From Lates calcarifer (Eukaryota > Chordata > Actinopteri > Centropomidae), in assembly GCF_001640805.2 (NCBI RefSeq), contig NC_066847.1:27051504-27115503 (forward strand): a DNA stretch of 64,000 bases. Reading direction: 5' to 3'. Each line of letters begins with the position of its first letter. The stretch's first letter is position 1. Positions 40,949 through 54,600 of this stretch are shown here, one piece after another. Below the pieces are notes generated by a model. It saw only the letters and a list, made by a program, of their open reading frames with translations. It did not search any database and was not told the origin of the DNA. The position numbers and the translations under genes are program-made.

Positions 40949-41212
40949 GGTGTTCTTCCCGTGTTCACAGATATTTCCTTTGGCAGCTCCAGTTTCCTCC
41001 CACTTTGCAAATACATGCAGGTCTGGTGGGACTGGAGACTCAAATTTGCTCATTAATGTGAATGTCATTGTGAGGGTGTGTGTCTGTTCTTGCCCTGTAC
41101 AGACTAGTGACCTGTCCAGGTTGTTTCCATGCCTTGAACCCAATGCATGCTGGGATTGGCTCCTGGTATCCCTGAATAGATAGCTGTGGAAAATGTATGA
41201 ATGAATGAAAAT
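40949..41212 (+). repeat. diverged copy of a dispersed teleost repeat
   Basis: The stretch passes through TTTCCTCCCAC, AATACATGCAGGTCTG, GTGACCTGTCCAGG and GCTGGGATTGGCTCC and ends in GAATGAATGA. This is the order of segments in a very common fish interspersed repeat that ends in a GGATGGATGG-type tail. Recognition is from memory of the family; the exact family name was not assigned. It contains no gene. Confidence 0.7.
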
Positions 41213-41326
41213 GGCTACATCCTCAATGGTGTCTTATATTAGGGCCAGTTAGAGACATTAGTGCTTTATGATCCTTGCAAGAGTAGAAGAGGAAATGTGT
41301 CACAGCCACCATGTTTGCCATCTTGG

Positions 41327-41327
<1 letters not shown>

Positions 41328-41367
<40 letters not shown>

Positions 41368-41386
41368 TGTGTCTGTGTGTGTGTGG
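41328..41386. repeat. (GT)n microsatellite
   Basis: GT units with TCTG interruptions in the second half. Confidence 0.95.
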
Positions 41387-42648
41387 GTGACTGTGTGTGT
41401 ACCCACTTGGCAGTTAAGACTCATTAAAAAAGGGCGTGAGGGAGCCATCCAGCGGTTTCTTGTCATTAATGAAGAACAGCACTGACAACCACAAGAAGCC
41501 ACAAATACACACAAACACTATAAACACAAAATTAAGCACATATGCACACATCCAAATACACCCATTGACTGTTTGTCTTTGGCTCTTTGCTCCCTGCTGC
41601 TCTCTGTTACAAACACTTTTTTCTCTTCTTCTTTCCGGCCATATTAAGTGTGATGACCCCATAAACACACATAAAGACATGCAAACCCAGACAAATTTTA
41701 GAAAAAAACAACGATGCATGTGTGAAATATTCTGGAGGACTTTAAAGTCACAAAAGGAAAACAAGGAGCTGTGTAAACAACAAAGTGAGATTTCTGGTGG
41801 TTTATTCAAAGTAAAACATGAGTGGTTGTAGCATAGATTCCTTCTCTGTGATGCTGATCTAACAGTCAAATATGGTCATTGTGAGTGGGCCCTGAATAGG
41901 TGAAAGATGGATGAGGAAGTTGTGTGACAAGCCGTTCAGTCACCCCCTTTACTTCCTGGGCCAACAACCCTCATCACTTCCAGGCGAGCATCTTAAAGAG
42001 GATGTTGTGTGTTCAGAGTTGCTCTGCACTTTCTCAACCACAGCTCTATCACTTCAAAAGCTTAGCCCCTGAACTGTTTGTTTACAGGCTGCGCAGCATT
42101 GATTGTATGGCAAACAGTCCGTAGGCTGGAGTACAGTACATACAGCACACAAAGAACCTCTGGCTATCAGTTTAAGAGACAGTTCTGCTCAAGGCTGTCA
42201 TCTAGTGGCACTAAATTCAACGGTGCTAGAAAAAGATGCACTGAAGTTGCTGTATCATTGAGAAATAATTGGAGGACCTTATACAAGATAAACTCCCCAC
42301 TTCTCTCTGACTGCCCTTTCTTCATTCCTCTTCTTCTGCTTTCTCCTAAGCATGGTTTGAGTTTCACACAGCTGTGTGGGATGGGACCAGTGTGGTGATT
42401 TGTAGTGTTATAATGGCTCATCCTCTGCTGTGCTTCTCCTCCCAGTCATTGAGATAACAGCTCTCACCTTACCTCGATCAACAGCTAAAGGGGCTGTGGA
42501 GGGCTTCCCGGGGTGCATGAGGGCACCTGGGTGACCTGAGGGTGGGGGAGGCAAGGCGAGAAGGGGTGGAGGACTTGCAGGTGTCCAAATTCCCCTGGCT
42601 ACAGACAGGTGCACTGCACCTGTGCCACATATGTTCAGTCACTCATGT

Positions 42649-42654
<6 letters not shown>

Positions 42655-42694
<40 letters not shown>
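42655..42694. repeat. (GT)n microsatellite
   Basis: About 20 uninterrupted GT units. Confidence 0.95.
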
Positions 42695-42697
<3 letters not shown>

Positions 42698-43228
42698 ACG
42701 TCTGGACACTCCTGAATACCAGCTGTGCGCTGGTATTATATAAGTTTCTCTCTTGCGCCTTCACACACTTAGCACCCTGCCTCCTAAAACACCCACACTC
42801 ACATTCACAAAGTTTCTTTCACATACAGTCCCCCTGTGAGGCATACACTTACATATTCAGTCCATCGTGCACCCAAAAAATGGACAAAGATCAATTCTTG
42901 ATTAAACTAGTGTTACAGGTCAATAGATGTGTAATTATTTACTATCCGTCACTGGCTAACAGATGTATAGACCATCTATCCATCACAGCTAACCAGGACT
43001 GATAAGGACATCATGACAGATACACCTCTCCCTCTGACTGCAAAGATCTTCCTGAAGACTTTGAGGGTGGTATACATTGTGCATGTGTTTCTTTCTCCAT
43101 ATAATTTAATGTTTTGAAAAATACATATTCACTTTCTTACATAGAGTTATTTGAGCAGACTGACACCACTCTTGTGTTTTTATGGTCAATATGACACTTG
43201 TGGGTACGGCAAAGCAAAGCATATATAC

Positions 43229-43470
43229 TAGCTCTGTCCTATTGTTCGCTAATTAGCATGCTATGTTGTGTTTGTTTAATGTGTTCAATGTGTTCAAAAA
43301 CCAAAGTGTTTTTGCTCTGAGCTGTTTCCTCTAGTTTCTTCTTTCTTCTTCTTTATGGGAAGCTAAGCTAACCTGCTGGCAATAGCTTTATAATTAGCAT
43401 TCAGACATGCAAGTGGTCGTCCAACTCTCGACAAGAAAGAGAATAAGCTCATTTCCCAAAATGACGTCAG
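43229..43470 (+). repeat. diverged copy of a dispersed teleost repeat (AGCTAAGCTAAC type)
   Basis: Segments GCTCTGTCC, GAAGCTAAGCTAACCTGC, CAAGAAAGAGAATAAGC and CATTTCCCAAAATG occur in the order known from an abundant short teleost repeat that is often found in UTRs and introns. Two shorter copies of its 3' part are in this window (39977-40037 and 23355-23408). No coding capacity. Confidence 0.65.
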
Positions 43471-45437
43471 ATGAGTTTGAGATGCTCAGAGTAAGGATAT
43501 TTTTGCAAAGTTCAGGCATTTTGACTGGTTTTCTGCCTCTTTTTAAAGCTGGCAACTGATCTAAGCTTAAAATTAGGTTTGGGTTTCAGTTATACCAAGG
43601 TTTGCTGTATATGTAGGTTGCCTATGTGTGCGCACTGAACCTTTCTGTGTATTAGCTGATTCAGCAGTGTGAAGGTCTCTTTCAGTCTTCAGACAGAGGG
43701 GAGTTTAATCAGAAGCCATCGTTCCAAAACAGTGGTCCTCTCCTCCTACAGGGAATTTGTCTTTGAGAAAAAGAGAAAGAGGAGTGAGGGGCAGAGTTGA
43801 AATGGGTGAAGAGGTGAGGAGGAGGCTAGGAGAACTGGTGAAGGTAAGGTGTTATAAAATCCACTGAATAAATGTAAAATAAATAGATAAATAAAAATAA
43901 ATACACATCTGCATGCGCATTCTTACATAGGGTACTATAGAGATATGGAGAGAAAAACAGTAAAGAATAAAGACTAAAGTAAAAAAGGACTCAATTTTGT
44001 AATTGTGAGGCACTGAACCACTGGCTGGGATATGACAATTATTTACAGGTTAGGTCACAATCACAAATCATTTTATTGTCACAGAATTACATGAGGAAAT
44101 GGCTCTGCTGCAGTTAGCATCCAACATAAACCAAAACCAGATCTCACAAGTACACACATGCACACACACACACAAACAGAATTTCCTCAACGTCTGGACA
44201 GCATTACATGGTGTAGAGAGGAACCCCCCACCCTCCCCCTCCCTAATTATAGTGTGCATCATTGGAGACTGAGGACTCTCGAGAACACATTTTATCACTG
44301 TATTGTGGCAGACCAAACACACACACACAGCACCCCTCAAACACAACAACAGACAGCAGCTGCATTAAAACTACCATAGTCAATGTAGAGGGGTCTTCTC
44401 TAATGGAAAACATAGTACTCATTTACATGTGACAAGAAAGGAAATGCCAAGGCAGAGAGGACAGAAGCGATAAGTAGAGAAAGACGGGGTCTTGCGGTAT
44501 CATTTGATTTTGCTTGATGATGATAGACAACAAAAGGGCACTGTGGGAACTGTAAACAATGCACACCGCAAACGATGGCGAGCCTGGTATCATGTGATGG
44601 TGCCTGGAACTCTCTGCCTGTGAAGGAGGGCAAACAGGGAAGTGCGGTGGAAAGGCAGAGGCCCAACTGATAAACACAGCGAAGGGGTAATGTACATAAA
44701 GGCCTGCTGCGTTGCTCTCAGGAGATGAATAATGAGCCAGGCTGCATATAAACTGTGGTTGGAAAACAACAAAAGCTGCTGACTAACTGTAGTGGTGTTT
44801 GGTGGGGTGGGGACGCCCTGTCATTTGGGTTCTTTCCTGCACCAGGAGGCCTCTCTCGACTAAACATGCTCTCTTTGTCTGAATAAAACAGGACCGTGGC
44901 TCTAAATGTAGTTGTAGATTCTGTATTTAGAGTAGCACACTCCTTTGAAAAATAACAATAAGTAAAAAAAAATTTAAAAAAAGAGTCAAAATTAATGTCA
45001 GTCAAGGGCAGTCTGGTACAATAAAGCCTGTAGTTAATAAGAGGCACATTAAAGACACTGATACTATATGGTGATTATAATTTAGTAAGTGGAGACTGTC
45101 AGCAATTTCACATATAAAGATCAGTTGTTAGGGTTTTCTCATTTTGGGCTTGGAGAATAAAGGGTTTAATTAAAGATGCTGAGTTGCATTATGGGAAGTT
45201 TAGGATCCAGTGTTTTGGAGCTTAAACCATATTGACACTCAGTTCAGGACATTTCGACCTCTGCTGCCTAAATTTTAACTGTTCCTTGTTTTATTTTTTC
45301 TTTCACAAGTCTTTCAATCCAACCTCATGGAGGTGTGCTACTAAATCACTATTATCACACTGACATTTCAGACCATTTTGTAGTAACTGTTTATTACACG
45401 GCAGTTATAAAAGAACACTTCTGACACATTTTTTCCA
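43471..45437. other. intergenic, 3' of trmt11
   Basis: No gene recognised. Short CA tracts at 44158-44173 and 44318-44327; a run of A is at 44965-44982. Confidence 0.45.
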
Positions 45438-45443
45438 TTTATT
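45438..45443 (-). terminator. polyadenylation signal AATAAA for trmt11
   Basis: A minus-strand AATAAA lies 169 bases past the trmt11 stop codon (45614-45612), a typical distance for a short 3' UTR. A second AATAAA is at 45395-45390. Neither cleavage site can be confirmed from sequence alone. Confidence 0.45.
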
Positions 45444-45611
45444 TGCAAAGAAATAAGTAGAGGCATAAAAATAATCATAATTAAAACTGTGAGAAAGATT
45501 TTTTTTTTTTAAATGTTGAGTCCACTGCCAACCATGTCCTTATTCTTGTGTATGGTTGTTTTCTTTTGTGAAGAGTTTTCTTCCAATTTTCGTCTTGAGG
45601 CATCAATTTTT

Positions 45612-48600
45612 CTATCCATTAAAATCAGATTTGTCGTTCTCCTTGCCCCTCTTGTTAAGTCCGCTGAAATACTTCTCTCTGAAGGCGTTGTGTCCCTGGT
45701 AGGGGCTGAAGCGTGGGTCTGCAAGATAAGCCAGGCTGTCTAATTCCTGTAAAGAGACAAACAGAGATTATTAACCTGACTGCCTAAAAGTGCTGCCTGT
45801 TTTCCCTCAATTAGGGAACTTTTTACAGCATGTTGCCATATTATATATTGTGGAATATGAACTGGAGTACAGGTATTTATTGTTTATCCTTCAATGTTTC
45901 TAACAGCAAAAAACAAACCTTTATCAGGCTTCCTGATACATTTTGCTATTCAAATTTACATCTTTTTGAAGTTATGAAAACAATAAAAGGAATAACAATA
46001 CACCAGGATAAGACGCCGCTGCTGGTTATGCTTTTTTTCCTCAAAAGTGTGTTGAGCATGTGCTGAGACTAAAAATCTGATAACACTATATTAATATTTA
46101 AGTCATCTGGATATGAACGTGCAAACAGTTCCTCCTTCTTCCAGTCAATGAAGCTACTCCCACTACATGTCAGTATAATATTGGCATCTCAAGGTTTGCA
46201 TGCAGTACTTTTTCCATGTTGGCATGTAGGAACAGGGCTGTGCTCATATATATGTGCAATCTATATGAACTGTCATGAATCCCTACAGCTAAACAGTTTG
46301 TCTTGGCTGTAAGGTAGCTGCTGGTCAACGGAGGGATGAAGGGAGGAATAGAGATGATGAGAAGTGAAATAATGAGGTGAGCTGAGTTGGAAGTGATGAC
46401 TTCAATGCTGGGACCTGTAATTTGTCAGCAACACCTTTCCTTTGGTTGCTGATACTGCCAAGCAACCAAAAAAGTTTCCATGACAACCCTGGGGGAAAAC
46501 TCTGGGTAACAAGACTGACAACCTACCCATGACCTCAAATTAATAAGGACAGAGGGACATGACCGCAAGCAGCTGAAAAACAGTGGAAATAACTACATGG
46601 TCTTTGCCAACAATCACACAGGTGAGACAAGAGACACATATATTTAGTGTTAAATTAGGCAAACGACGAGTTATTTATGGCCACCAAACACATTACATCA
46701 CACCCCATGAATAAGAAAATGTGAGGTTTCAGAGAGATTTTTCTACACTAGCTTAATGCAAAACCCTACCAGAAATTAGGCTGGTAATGTTAAGTGTTCA
46801 CACACATCAAGGTGTGAACCCTGGCAAACGGGTTCAGATAGGTGCGGAGGTGCTGAGACCTATCTGGAAAGGAAAAACCTGAGAAAGATAGCAGTCAGAT
46901 AAGATCAAACAACTGTGTGTTTGTGTGTGCGTGTCATACGGGACCCTTTATGGGAGCAATTTGGGGTTTTGAAGTGGAATGGATGACAGATCCAAAGATG
47001 GATTGTTTTCCATATGATGTGTGATTAAGTCATTTAGAGTTCCAGTATAAAAGAAATGGGCCAATCACAGCCAGATGGTGGGGATTAACCCTAGACAGAC
47101 AGAGAGACACCATCACTTCCACTGAGATGAACACAGCCATATACTACATTCAGTACATGTACATAACACATACTTATGTGGTTACATAAACAAACAAGTC
47201 TATGAAATACACATTAAAAACATGAAAGAACAGGCAGGCACACACATGCTCTCATTTTACATAAACTAAGTCATCTCTGTGTTGCTGTTCAGGCTCACAA
47301 ATGCAAAAACAGTAAACTAGATCTGGAGCACACACAGGATGGTACTGTACAGGTATGTTGTCATTTGTAACTATGCACCCACAAAACATAACTTAAAACT
47401 ACATATTTACGAAGTTGTGCTTCCAGTCAAACAATGAATAGAATTAGATTATATGATCAACATTACAGTCACACACATACAGACATGGGAAAAATGTGTT
47501 TTAAATAATGTAAAATAACTTGTTTTTCCTGCAAATTAAATGAACATGGAGAGTAAATGTTTCTGCTTCTTTACGCAAAAAAACAAACAATGTCTTTATC
47601 TATATGAAAAATTGTTATGAACGGAATGTAATACAGAAATGAAATGTACAGTATGATGCACAAAACAAAAATCAAACATGCAGGCAAAGGAATCCCTACA
47701 CATGCTCAAACTTTTGCGAACTAATACACAGGCCCTCGTGCAACCTAGGTTTGCAAATAATGATTATTTTTATGATTGATTAATCTCCAGATTACTTTCT
47801 CGCTTTTTTTATATTCAACCGATTTTCCATTTACTATAACAGAAAAACTGCAAGTCCTCACATGGGACAAACTGGAAAATGTCTGGCATTCATCGTTATA
47901 TGCTGATTAATTTTCTGTCAACTGACTTACCATTTAGATGACTAATAAGTACATCTCTAATGCAAACACACTCAGACTCATAATGCACACACCTCTGGCT
48001 CTTTGATCTTCTCCATGGTGATCAGGCGTCGTGAAGTGTGGCTGGAGAGAGTCTGCTCACAGTTACTGATGAGCTGGAGACATGGATTAAGAGGGACCAT
48101 CTCCTCACAGTACCTGGGAGGGACACACACACACAGTTATTAAACTGTCTCTGAAAGAAAAGGACAGCGTGAGGGATGGGAAAACAGAGGCAGACCCTTT
48201 TCCTTCAGCTAGCCAAACAAACTGACTGCACATCTAAAAAAATTAGATGTATGGAATTTGTCAAATTACCTAACTTTTGCCAACTTTCTCTACCGCCTAA
48301 ACCAACATCTCTGTGTATGCCTTTTTTTGTTTCTCCAATCAAATCACAAACATTCAACCAGCTCCTTGTGTGCAAAGATGAAGCTGGAAAAAGTGACTCT
48401 GACCTGACAGGTCGACTGCTGTCTCTGTCATCACCAGCCAGGCCAGGTTAGGGCCTATTAACAGCAGATGATGTATGTGTTTGCATATTTGTGTCAGTAG
48501 CACTTTCTCCCACTAACCACCATCACAGTAGCAACAGTCCCAACTCAAAGCCAGATTTGCACGTCACTGTTTGTCTTCCCTGTTGCCATGGCCACATGTG

Positions 48601-51600
48601 GGCCTCTGTGGTGACGGGATGTTTGGTCGTCACGGTGACTAGCAGTGATGCAGCCAAGCGATAATTCTCTCCTGCCAATCAGAAGTCGTTAGTGGTGAGC
48701 CCAACCTGTTGAGATGGTGTTAACGTCTAAGCAGAGGCAGGAGTTGTCTTTCATCCTCTGAGCTTCTTTTTCTATTAGAGTCTATGACTTTACAAAGGGC
48801 ACCTTCACACAAACTGCTAATGCTCACTGGCTCTTCTGTGTTACACAAGTTAAAACTTTTTCTTTTTCATATAAGGATGAGCCATGAGGATGCCCTTACA
48901 TTTGACCCTTTGAACAGATGCATGTAAAAACAGCCTGATGATCATCACAGCAGGGGACAATATTACATAAACTGTATCACAAAAACATGATTTAAAATGT
49001 ATTAAAATTATTTTATTTGCCTCATAAAATCTAGCCAATTTAAATTTACTCTCAGTTTCAATATTTGATGCAGAAGCAGTGACCTCCAGTAAAAGTGCCA
49101 AATCAGTGAATGAGCGATTGGCCAAAATGTCTGAAAACATATACTGAAGTAAAAAATTAGGACCTGAAAATGAAGTATCACCTTACTTCTGACAATACAG
49201 TCACTTCATGTCCTCACTTCACTTGTTTATGTTGTAATTAGGTCACTTTATGGCTGTGATGACTGAAATTCAATCATCTGTCTTGATACTTTTTCTCCCT
49301 TGTAATTTATTATTTAAGGGGAGAAATGGAAGAGAGTTTAAGGTCTGACCTGATCTAGATGTCTTTTGCTGACAGGACTTTGTGTCACCTGTCGTCACAC
49401 ACATACATACATGCAAACACACACACATCCTCGCCATTCTCATGAGAGACAGACAGACACACACAATCCCCACTCTTTCTATCACAGCTATGGCATACTC
49501 ACATATGTGGGGTGACAGAAACCCGATATCTCCCCTGTAGAGCCCCAGATTAGGCCCAGGAGACAGGCTGAGTCTGGGTTTACACACACAGACACAAACA
49601 TCCACAAACACACATACAAATGCACACAGAGACACTCATGCAGGTCAGCCTGCAGACCACAGGGATGGATACTTCACATATCTGACTTGGCTGGCCTCAG
49701 ACGTTTATTTTGGCACGGTGCTCTGACAGGCACAGAGTCAAGCACCGGTAGATGAGTAGCAAAGACAAATGATGACACACATGTATATATGTGTTCATAC
49801 GGAAGACCACACATGTTCATGCATACGCACAGATTTGAACACACAAACACAAATGATAAGGGATGTGAACAAAAGTTGTACGTTTGCAAGGTGTGTCTGT
49901 ACATGTATCCTTTTTTTCTTTTTCTTTCTCTCACACAAATACACTCATACTAAAATCCAGAGTATGCGTGACTATCTCATCGCCCTCCCGGTCTTATAAT
50001 CAGTGACCAGACGGAGTTCCAGCCCTGCAGGGTTCTTCTTCCCAAAACGTCAGTTGCTGCCGCTGTCTGTTGTGGTTCATGCCTTTACAGTCAAACACCT
50101 GCACTTCCAGTCAGCACTTCACTTTCTGCTAATGAACAGAATGTTTAACAATGCACAACTTTGTTTCACAAGAGCAGCCTTATATGTGGCCCATGTATAA
50201 AAGAGCTCACCACTGTCAGTTGTGGTTTACTGAGGCCCAGCTGTATGGGCGGGAAAACCTCAACACACCTGTATACTACTGTGTATAAACACTGTCATTC
50301 ACACAGGTGGTTACAAATGGAGGACAATCTTTTATTGGAGCCTGAATTGAATAGTGTTAAAGGGAAATGCTGCAAGGTAAAAAAAAAACCCAAATGGAAA
50401 AGTGGGGTGGAAAGTCCTTAGTGTGCCAGTCTACTGGAATCAAACTGAGCTGCTAATACACCTAAAAGCATTTAGTAGCTTGCAAACTAATTAGTCAAAA
50501 CTGATTAACATACAGTCATTACCACAATTTCTGTTTTGTTAACATTTCCTATAATTAATCTACAAAGTCAAGTTTAATTATATGCAGTGATTAGATTTTA
50601 TAAAAGTTACCATGTACATTATAATCCTTTGTTGCTCCATGTTGTTTGGTTATTCAGGAGAAAAATTTGATCAGCAATAGGTTTTTAGGTTGTTTTCAAT
50701 AGGTAAATTTTGTAGGTTGTGCTCTGTATTCTAAGTTTGTGATGTGCAGTTCTGGTTTGTGGTATGAGACTGCCCCCTATTGATATAAATTATTATTTGG
50801 AGAATAGTTCAGCAAACAGTTCTCTATCTAAACCTATTAGGACAATCAAATACATCAAATATATTATCAAAATATAAACTATCACGCACTAAGGAATATT
50901 TATATAACAACATGCTAAAAAAAAGGTCATATGTGCAGTGTTCAAATGATAGTAACAGAAATCAGTATCCTTTACTGATCCTAGATGTTACTTTGAGAAG
51001 CTGAAGTTAAAGATAAACCACAAAAAACAATGCATGTGGCAGCAGACTCAGCATAAGTCTGTATACTCACTCTGGCCTGTAGACAGGCAGCCAATAGACG
51101 AGCCTCCCGCCCATGACCAGGTGGTGGGCAGAGAAGTTTAACAGATCTGTGAAGATGTCACTAAGGTGGTACGCCTGCGAGACAGGGACGTGAGACTCTA
51201 CATAGCTTGGCAGAAGATAGAGAGAAATGAAAAGGATTAGAAAGGAGCACATTTTTCCCTCTTTTATTTGAGACTGATACCAAGGAAAAGCCTGAAATTC
51301 ACCCTGGGATATACTGGAAGTAAATGCTACATTTACTGCAGTTAATTTCAAAACTGTGGTCAGCCAATTCATTTCAGAAGTACAGGCTTAGATACTAATA
51401 CTGTCTAATATTGGTGTTGGCAAATCAAGTAAACTTACATGCCGTCTGGGGGTTTTGTGATGTCTTTGTGGGAGCCTGTTCGTCTTGTGGACTCACGGAT
51501 ACCATATGGAGCTGACAACAAAAACACCACATAAAAAAAGAAAAGAAAAACAAAAGACAAGTTTATGTTATATTTTGAGAGAAATTCAAAGCCTGTACAG

Positions 51601-54600
51601 AACAGACCAGTTGCTATACTGCAAAAAAACATCTAAATGCAATGTGTGTTAAACAATACAAATGTAATGTATACAAATTAAGCTCACAACAGTCTAATAC
51701 TTCAACAACATGGTGGTTTGGCCAAGCTTCAGGTTTATGGACCAACACATGGTTCCTGATACAGATAAATGCATTTTTTTTCAGAATACGAGGATATTTC
51801 GAAAAGCTCAAAATGCATACAACCCCATTTAAAAAAATAACAAACGGGAGGGATTACACAACAGCAATCCACACATGTATCACAAGTTTTCAGTCAGCAT
51901 GATATAAACTTTTAATAGTTGTCTGTTAAGAAAATACTCAAGACCTACGGTCAGTAATGATGGCATCAAACAGAGCAGCCTCCTTCCACACAGACTTAGA
52001 TGCATCAGACACCATTACATCCACATACATCTTCTCTGTTCCATATTGCCGCAGGTTGGCTCTAATATTCTCATCAGGTCCTCGCCACTTCTGGTTTTTA
52101 CGGCTCGACCGGCCTGAAAGATAAAGAAACGCTCGACTTTACAAAATAGTGACATAAAAACAAACATGACAAACAAACTGCATTTCACATTATTTTGCTG
52201 TGCGTTATTTACCAGTGCAACATTTGTGATAGCCACTGCCTATCACAAATGTGAGTGAGTTAACTGATATGATATAAATGGTGATAAAACCTCCAGTTCC
52301 CACACAAAACCCAAACAAAAACACACATAAAGAAAAGAGAGTAACCAGACGAGTTGAGGGACAGTGACAAGGAGTACGAAAAGAAAATGGAGAGAAAGTT
52401 CCAGTCACACTGGTGAGACCACTGGGATTGGCTGGAACATGATCTGGCTAATAATTTAGTCTTTTGCCAAATATGCCAGCCAATGCTGACAGACGCAGAC
52501 AAGTAGATGATGTGTAGAAATGATAGAGACAACAAGATGCTCACACAGTGTAGGAATGGCTTGTTATCTTTTCTGATGTGTACATTAATCAGTTAATGAA
52601 GAGCTCAATTAATTAAGTAGCCAAATAAATTTAATAAAGACTTAAATAAATTACTTTTGTATGAAATCATTTCATTTTTATCAAGTGTGTAATTTTTTTT
52701 TTACTGTTATTTGCCAAATTAAAAGTAAGGGTCCAGGCCAGTGGCTTTTCAAGATATAACTTAATGTAATCCCCTGAAAGACATTTTTAGGAAATAATAT
52801 AATAATAAATAAATAATAATAATAATAATAAATTCTGAGCAGTCAGGGCAGAGTCCTGCCACTGTTGCCTCTGAACACAGAGATGATCTGAAGCCATATT
52901 TTCAGTTACAGTGACTAAAGGAGACTATAGCTAGTGTGCCATGTAAGCTCTGAGTCAACAACACTTACCTTTGCCATGAATAGTGTTGTAATCAATATCT
53001 GTTCCACAGACATAGGCTCCAAAATGAGAACATGCTACCAACAGGCTCCCTGAAACAAATAAAAACAAAGAAAAAAATCACTAGTGTGTGGAAGTCTATG
53101 ATCATGTATGTGTGTGAGATGAAATGGGATATGTAACTCACCTGTGCCAACAAACGGGTCAAAAACAAGGTCATTCTCTTTGACCTTAGCGTGGTTGGCC
53201 ATGATGAATGAGAGTCCAGCATCCATACTGGTGTTTCCAATAAAGTGTCTGTTCTTCACACTGTGGGAACGAATCAGTTCACGCTGACCATCCGCTATCT
53301 GGAGCAGGAGTGTATAAGGATGAAGAGTGTTCAGTTGCAGATTACCTCTTATTAGTCTAATAAAAACAAAAAGTCATATGTATCTCACCCATCGGCCAAA
53401 GTAGATGTAGTCTGGATGTTCTGGGATGTTGTTGGGGTCTGTGCCATAATCCTCTAACAAACAGAAGATGTGCTGGGGGCTCTTCAGACTCACTGTGCCT
53501 TTAAACGGAAGATACTCCATAGCCTGACATGGAAGTACAAAACATGATATGTTAAACATATACACAGGCTTACAAAGACAAAAATATACCACACACATTT
53601 CTGGGTTTATCGCGTCCATCTTAATACTCACATCAATCCTTTTGATTCTGTCTGCAAACGCCAGAGTCTTGTTGAAAGTGTAGACGTTGATTCTGTATGT
53701 GGAGTCTTTGTGCATGAATGGTGACTGTAGGGGAAAGTGGAGGAAATACAAACACAATTACAACATGTTAACTTATTTTCTTTATGTTATGAAACGTTTC
53801 CTAAAATTGCATGGATTTGCCTTTCCAACACAACAGGACTGTAAACTGTATCATCACAAACCATGTTCTCTGATGGGTAGTTCAAGAGGGATGTTCTGAG
53901 TTCAGTGTGTGTCTGTCCATGGCCCCATAACTCAAAGGCAGACCTGGAATGAGTTATAAAATTTTACCGCTACTATACTACAGAAAATATTGCCACAGGG
54001 CCACAGATTAATGGATCAATGCCATGTGCAGCATGTTAAGGTCATTCTATCACCACAGGCCAAAGGCTATCACCTACTTTGCACAAACAGATCTGGCCAT
54101 AATGCCACGGACATCCTCCTCAGACAAACCGTTCAGACACCAGAAAGGAGACTAGAGAGAAGAGACAAGAAAATGAGTGGTTGTGGGGAAAATGGGTCTA
54201 CAGGACAAAGCTGTCTGATCCAGCTGCTCCACATCATCACTCTGTGGCCAAACAATGTGTTAGAAAAAGCAGGGAAGATAAGATAATCCTTTATTAGTCC
54301 CACAATGGGAAAATTTACAAGGGAAGACAAAAGGACAACAATTAATCCCAGTTCATTAGACTTGCAAACCTTTTCTTTGAAGCTTTCGCAAGGATGAAAC
54401 GGTTTTCCACTGAGAGCCAGGAGAGCCTTAATCTCCTGCAGGAGGGAGCAGAAAATCATGAATATTTATATACACACTGAGCTCTACTGAACATTATATA
54501 TACAGGCAGATTAAAGGGACACAGTGTGGATTTAACACCTTCATAAAGTACAGGGTCTTAAGAGAGATATTAAATAATGGTCAAATTTATTGCAGTACAG

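Larger units (their letters stand above)
41213..43228. other. intergenic with two GT tracts and a hairpin
   Basis: GT tracts lie at 41328-41386 and 42655-42694. A perfect hairpin follows the second tract (AATACCAGC 42715-42723, GCTGGTATT 42729-42737), then a TATATAAG-like box. On the minus strand CCACTAGATGAC at 42208-42197 fits the CTCF core with one mismatch. No gene is supported. Confidence 0.45.

Noticed and set aside
1..45400. cenpw or rspo3 exons, expected on the left by human synteny
   Set aside because: No histone-fold CENPW-like peptide and no furin-like Cys-rich or thrombospondin segment was found in any frame.
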